NCBI RefSeq assembly: GCF_030272615.1
Contig: NC_081410.1
Coordinates: 185,055,619 to 185,119,618, forward strand
Origin: Cryptomeria japonica
Taxonomy: Eukaryota > Streptophyta > Pinopsida > Cupressales > Cupressaceae
Direction of reading: 5' to 3'
Length of the DNA: 64,000 nucleotides
Part shown: positions 59,117 through 64,000 of the stretch, in pieces
Position numbering within the stretch: the stretch's first letter is position 1
Layout of the letters: each line of letters begins with the position of its first letter
Program-made: the position numbers and the translations under genes
The notes under the pieces: generated by a model
Seen by the model: only the letters and a program-made list of their open reading frames with translations
Database searches by the model: none
What the model was told of the DNA's origin: nothing

Positions 59117-59282
59117 TGTTAGACAGTTCAAATAACTGGAAGACAACTAAGATGGGGAGGGGGTTAATCCATTGTCACAGATTACAAGAACATTTAGCAA
59201 TTAAAACTTTAATACTAGAACCCGAAACATTAATAGCGGAATGCTTAAACCAAATACTAGAATAGTAGTTAAACCAATAAAG
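59117..59282 (-). repeat. LTR fragment J, probably minus orientation
   Basis: Begins TGTTAGACAGTTCAAATAAC, then ACTAAGATGGGGAGGGGGTT, the arrangement seen at the ends of minus-oriented Copia LTRs here (compare ACTGAGAGGGGGAGTGAATC at 51970). After about 166 bases it is cut by the LTR of element H. Confidence 0.5.
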
Positions 59283-60172
59283 TGTTGGCAATTGACACTC
59301 ATTGGATTCATTTTGTTGTCATTGATGGAAAAAAGATTAGATGGAAATAATTTACCAACATTAGAAGGCATATACCGGCAGACACCGACTTTGGAGCATT
59401 CAGGGCTACACCGACACCTACACTGACATCAATACTTGAAGCAAGCCGACATCAAGGAAGATTTATTTAGTAAATCATTTTGTAATTATTGTCCAGGCCG
59501 ACATTCAATAAATTTTATAATGCATTGTAAGCCGACATAAGGCATATTTTTTGTAATGGGTATATAGGTCAATCTGTTAAGTCATTTTGTAATATAGGTG
59601 AAATAGAATATAGCAGAATTGCATAATGCAAAGTATATGCATGTAGATCATTTGTATACGAATGTTATATCATGCAATGATATGTAGATAGTTTGGATAG
59701 TATTCTTGGAGGAGAAGAGATACTGATAGTAATGTTTAGGGTTTATGAACCGGTACAGAGCAGAGCTAGAACCAGAACTCTATTTGGCATACTAGATGCA
59801 TTTTTGAGTTCAATTTTATTGTTTTACATTAGGAGAAGCTTGTAGTTAGTGAGACTCTTTAGTGATGAGCAGTATGCTCTAGGCAGTGTGCCTTCCTGCA
59901 TGTGCAAGCCCCCATTATATGTAATATCCTTTCATATGGCCAATGAACTGATATTACGGGTCACAAATCCCACCGTAGTTTTTCCTCTTTGAGGTTTTCC
60001 ACATACAAATTCTTTGTGTTATGGTGTTTATTTATGTTGATGGTTTATTTGCTTCATGTTATATGTTTATTTGTTTACTGGTTTATATGTGTATGGTATA
60101 AAAAGATAAAATCTTGTGTTACCAATAGAACACTGATTCAGCCCCTCCTCTCAGTGTTCTTGGATTCCAACA
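59283..60172 (+). repeat. 5' LTR of element H
   Basis: 890 bp, TGTTGGCAATTGACACTC...CTTGGATTCCAACA. The conserved box (CACCGTAGTTTTTCCTCTTT, GAGGTTTTCCACATAC) is near 59970-60006. Confidence 0.82.
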
Positions 60173-60174
60173 AT

Positions 60175-60186
60175 TGGTATCAGAGC
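60175..60186 (+). promoter_or_regulatory. Primer-binding site of element H
   Basis: TGGTATCAGAGC is a perfect match to the plant initiator-Met PBS, two bases after the LTR end. Confidence 0.9.
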
Positions 60187-60240
60187 CTGGTACCTCGAAA
60201 GAAGTTTAACATCTTGAGGAAGATCTTGTAGCCGAAATTT

Positions 60241-61236
60241 TTGAACATGGCTATGGAGAAGCAACTTGAGATGGCTCTTGAGGATTATGATGCTGAAAGG
60301 GTAAAGTACTTGAAATTGTCAGAAAAATTGAATTCTGCTAATGAGTTAATTCTTATCCTACAAGAAAGGTTATTATCAGCTCAAGCCAAGAGAAAAGAAC
60401 TTTTGCAAAACTGGATGATGAGGAGAAGAATGCACTAAAGGAACAATGTCAGAAATTAAGTCAAGCAAACATGATCATGAAGAATGAAATGCAAGATCTG
60501 ACTATGAGGTTATATTGAGGACATAAAGAAGAACAAAGATAATCTTGTTATATCTTTGAAGAATGAATTTGATGAATGTGGTAGATTGACTCATGAAAAT
60601 AATCTATTGAGAACTGACTTGGCACACTCCAAAAACAATGAACAAGAACTTGAAAGTCAAATAACTACTCTGAGAGATGATCTTACTACTGCAAGTGAGT
60701 ATAAATAAAAATTCAGGATTAGTGCTGCATAGTTGGATGACTTATTGAAAAGACAAAGGCATATTGATGATTCTAGAGGACTTGGATTTGTACAAGGTGA
60801 AAGCTTAGGTACTACAAATGAAGATCAGACAACCGATATGTAGAACTCATCAGAATAGAGGAAACTGATAAGGCAATCTAATGCTTATAAATTCAATGGT
60901 AGATGTTTTGGTTGCAATAAATTTTGGCATATGGCTAAACAATGTAGAAATAAATCAAATCAAAACTACAATTTTGTTCCCGGTCTATGCACAAAGTGCA
61001 ATAAATATGATCATAGATCAGAAGATTGCAGAATGAATGTTAAATGTCATGCATGTGGAAATTTTGGATATTTTACTAATCACTGTAGGTCAAGGAATGA
61101 CATCAGATATGTCAAAAAAATTCAAAAGAACAATGTTACATGTTATGTATGCAACAAAATAGGTCATATTGTTAAGTATTGCATAGGCAAGACTCAACTG
61201 GTTATCAATGATGAAGATAATGAGAAAGGAAAGTAG
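60241..61236 (+). pseudogene. Element H gag: coiled coil and four zinc knuckles
   Basis: Begins near MAMEKQLEMALEDYDAERVK (60247), with a long heptad-rich coiled coil (LKLSEKLNSANELILILQER). After several frame changes (60420-60840) come four CCHC-type knuckles in a row: CFGCNKFWHMAKQC, CTKCNKYDHRSEDC, CHACGNFGYFTNHC (Phe in place of the usual His-side residue; the His is displaced) and CYVCNKIGHIVKYC. The last 101 codons (60931-61236) are open. The usual globular gag domain seen in other Copia elements here is absent or not recognisable. Confidence 0.78.
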
Positions 61237-61755
61237 AAGGTAGATGAAATACAACAATATCATACCAAGAGATGGGCTAGAAAATATGAAGAACCAAGTG
61301 GAGATGGATCTACACCAGTAACTCCACTGGTGGAATAGGATATTCCTCCACCGACAGGGAATTCCATCGGTAATTGAGGCATAAGCCTTAGGGGTTGGCA
61401 AAGTCATTGCAAACTTCTACATATTACCTCAGAGGAGATCTAAAGAGATCTAGAAGAGATATGGAGAGTTGTGTTCATCATTGATGAAGGTTCACCTGAC
61501 AAAAGACTGTGAAACCGACATCCGTTAGGGTTGTTCATGAAGCATTTATTACGAAGAAAGATTAGGGTTTTATTTGCTAATAAAAAGGGTAAGTGAATTC
61601 ATTTTCACTCACCGAGCATTCAAGCATTCAAAGTGAAGAAAAGGTGAATTTTAGGCGAATTAAGAGCAAGCAAAGGCATTGTGAAAGGATTTTGAGTAGT
61701 TATTTGAGAAGCACTCAATCTTCCACTGGTGTTCACTTTTAGGTATTATTTGAAA
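61237..61755 (+). other. Non-coding stretch between gag H and unknown ORF
   Basis: No ORF. The stretch from about 61540 (GGGTTGTTCATGAAGC, then GATTAGGGTTTTATTTGC) reads like a plant 5' untranslated leader before the ATG at 61756. Confidence 0.4.
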
Positions 61756-62394
61756 ATGGCATCTGGATCTTCATCTCCTACTTTCATTGCAAATCCCACC
61801 ATTGTCGAAGTCAAGGATAGGTTAAGGCCCGTATTCAAGGAGGTTCCCCTGATTGCTAAGAAAGAAGACTCTGCAGGAGCATTTTATAGGGTTCTTGATG
61901 GCGTGATATATGTTGAAGATGTGAGGACATACATTCACTGCACCCTAGAGGATATAGGCATAGAGGACATCAAAAGCATGTATCAATCTATGATACTAGG
62001 AGACTCCAGAACCATCAAGCCAAAATACAAAGCAATTGAGGATCTATGGTTAACTGGAATTCTATACTTACCAGAATTCAAGGATGAAGTCATCAGATAC
62101 ATTCTGATTAGGGTTCGCAATGAGTTTATCTGGTTGGATCAGCCTTACATGATCATGAAGGAGGATATTCAAGAAGTCATCGGCTTACCCAAAGTCAGAC
62201 AAGAACCTGCCAAGAAAATTTCCAACACAAAGGTTGAGAAACTCACTGGTGCAACTCCTGATAGTAGATCAGTGAGGATCAACACAATCACCGACACTGA
62301 TGTGAAATTTGCAAGCATGATAATAGATTATAAGGTAAGTCAATCTAATCAATTGAATTCTATTGCTAGTTCTTGCATTCATGTTGCATATTAG
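61756..62394 (+). pseudogene. Unfamiliar ORF in element H, about 212 codons
   Basis: Chosen start GAAAATGGC at 61756 (MASGSSSPTFIANPTIVEVK), better than the upstream in-frame Met at 61729 because of its purine at -3 and G at +4. The N-terminal 20 residues are Ser-rich, followed by a mixed alpha/beta-like stretch (VPLIAKKEDSAGAFYRVLDG, IEDLWLTGILYLPEFKDEVI, IRVRNEFIWLDQPYMIMKED, IQEVIGLPKV). After the TAG at 62392-62394 the same frame continues about 48 codons (YDLFEWMRSELMLNLGKIKG), so the stop may be a recent mutation. The D/I..(V)IGLP phrase faintly recalls plant transposon accessory proteins; I do not recognise the family. Confidence 0.5.
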
Positions 62395-62747
62395 ATGTTG
62401 AGGAATAATGAAAAGTATGATTTATTTGAATGGATGAGGAGTGAATTGATGTTGAACCTTGGAAAGATCAAGGGAGTTAAGAAAGGAAATTTTAGATACA
62501 AAAATTTGATTATTTGTTTAATGATTTACTTCCAGAATTAGCTACCTGGTCTTGGCAAGAAGTGTTGGGCTCATGACATACCGGTAGGTATGTAGGTAAA
62601 GGAAGCAATCACCGGTCTTGGTACCAGTAGAGATGAGAAACTTTGGAGGTATTTCAAAACATTCCAAGAAAATAGGAGGTAGAGGGAGACAATATCAAAT
62701 AAAATTGTGGAGAAGTACTCCACTGATATCTGTTTTATGGTGAAAAT

Positions 62748-64000
62748 GTTGGCATTTGCATAAAGATTGCATTAATGATATGATTGTTGTCATTGATGTC
62801 AATTGAACCGGTAATGGTATTTATGATATTGCTGATATTGTTGTTGTTATTGATATTGTCTTGTAACTGGTAGGAAGAGCTTTGAGGAAGATGTTGTAAA
62901 CCGGTATGTTAGTTTGTAAGATGAACCAGTAAACCGGTGTATAAGGTTAAACCCTTTCTATGCAATGTAACTAGTAAACCCTACCAGTTATTTTTGTTAA
63001 ACCCTAACCGATCAAGTTTGTTGGTTTAAGATCTAATGATGAGCGGTAATGATGGCGACACATGTGATCATTGTATGAGGATAAGTTCAGATTGTTTTGG
63101 TGCGTTTGTTAATTTGTTTGATTGTTTAGGGAATGAGAAAAGTGGATTGCATCTAATGCATATGGCGTGATGAGTTATAAAGTCTGATGAAGCAGTTGGA
63201 ATTTTCTTGAAGAATGTGTATAGACTGCTATGTAAATCTAACGGTCACACTTGAATCGATTTGTTTGTAATCTCTATGAGAGAATTAGGTTTTTGTTGTG
63301 TTACCCACCTAATTGATTTGTATTTAAGGTCGATGAAGTTGTTTGTAAAGTTGTTGGGAAAGTGTTGGCTGAAATCAGTTGAGTGTGTGGTTGCCTAACC
63401 GAAGAATGGATCTGTAGTTTGAGTAAAAGAAGATTGAAGCTTAAAAGGATCTGATCAAGCAAATGTAGTGCTATTCAGATAGATCAACAAACCATGTTGT
63501 TTTCTAACAATTACAACAGAAGTAAAATCTCCTAGCTGGGTAAGCTCTAACAAGCTTGGTTACTTCTTAAATCCTCTAACAAGGTGATCAATTAGCTATT
63601 TTGTTTTCATCAAGGCATTTTATAAATCCCTTAACCGAATGATTCCTAACAGGACAAACTTCAGAAGAGTTCAAATAGCTATCTTGTGAGTCTCATCTCA
63701 CCGTGGTTTTTACCTATTTGGGTTTTCCACGTATAAAAATTTGTGTCAAGTGGTGAATGTTTTTGTGGTTATGATCTTATTTGTTGATTTGGTTGACTAC
63801 TTAACTATTCTGATAAGGCATGATAACTGGAAGCATCAAGAGATGAAGTATGTTGATATATTATTAAGCATTTTTATGTTTACAAGATTGAAGTTGTTTA
63901 CTGTTAGGTTGTTATAATAGTTAACTGGTTGATGTTGAGTATTGATCTTGATAGTGAAAGTTTACTTTGTGAGTTTGAATTTGAGTTTGGGAAGTTTGTA
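62748..64000 (+). repeat. LTR I, at least 1.2 kb, runs to the window end
   Basis: Starts TGTTGGCATTTGCATAAAGA with GTTGTCATTGATGTCAATTG, typical for the Copia LTRs here. The conserved box (CACCGTGGTTTTTACCTATT, GGGTTTTCCACGTATAAA) at 63700-63740 shows plus orientation. It is rich in the palindrome ACCGGT and its decayed forms (62800-63000). No LTR end or PBS is seen before 64000. Confidence 0.7.

Larger units (their letters stand above)
59283..62747 (+). mobile_element. Copia-like element H (gag plus unknown ORF, no pol)
   Basis: 5' LTR 59283-60172, PBS 60175-60186, gag 60241-61236, a leader-like stretch, an ORF at 61756-62394, then another LTR (I) starting at 62748. No protease, integrase or RT is seen between gag and 62747. 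The I LTR differs from the H LTR, so the 3' end of H is probably interrupted rather than complete. Confidence 0.65.

Noticed and set aside
1-64000. Host protein-coding genes, tRNA, rRNA
   Set aside because: No intact non-transposon ORF, splice-structured gene or tRNA-like cloverleaf could be recognised by eye; small RNAs cannot be excluded without a covariance-model search.

Overview
The window is plant nuclear DNA from a large, repeat-choked genome. I found no rRNA, tRNA, CRISPR array, or convincing host gene with intact coding capacity. Almost every recognisable protein is LTR-retrotransposon gag/pol of the plant Ty1/Copia type (CCHC knuckles, Ty1-type integrase, YVDD-like RT, Ty1 RNase H tails), mostly decayed. 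Old nested insertions, many solo LTRs and LTR elements with very long non-coding parts suggest a gymnosperm or another giant-genome seed plant; this is inference, not proof.

Layout. (1) 1-26208: an old Copia element on the minus strand, called 'outer Copia'. Its 5' LTR is at 25843-26208, gag N-terminus at 24296-24661, gag C-terminus and protease start at 16933-17587, and integrase at 1-255. Two insertions split it. One is a complete 6.7 kb Copia element on the plus strand (17593-24290, perfect TSD TTGAA). The other is a head-to-tail tandem of a pol-less LTR element (about 255-16932). That element has 1270 bp LTRs (4402-5671 and 15663-16932), a primer-binding site matching tRNA-Trp, a long Pro/Gln-rich sense ORF with two stops, and an antisense plant-mobile-domain (PMD) gene. 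A second, truncated copy of its 3' half, also with the PMD gene, lies upstream of the shared LTR.

(2) 26209-28448: background sequence with one clean solo LTR (26802-27747, TSD CTCTT). (3) 28449-44262: a second, unrelated tandem array on the minus strand. Three ~2.4 kb LTRs alternate with ~3.4 kb internal regions that encode a Copia-like gag but no pol. (4) 44263-64000: a dense nest. Copia elements D and E (minus) are followed by G (plus, integrase deleted). These are interrupted by two solo LTRs with TSDs (49131-50282 and 51950-52935), a 300 bp MITE-like insertion (54916-55215) and an unclassified 2.35 kb insertion (55980-58327). The nest ends with element H (59283-62747), which has a gag with four zinc knuckles and an unfamiliar ORF, and a further LTR (I) that runs off the window.

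The most interesting points are the two independent shared-LTR tandem arrays of pol-less elements, the antisense PMD gene carried by the first, and a mirrored cluster of GCGCTTGTGT repeats near both ends of that element's internal region. Lesions in the two PMD copies show that the gene was already broken before duplication, and that most later private stops are CpG-to-TpG changes, a signature of methylated, silenced DNA.
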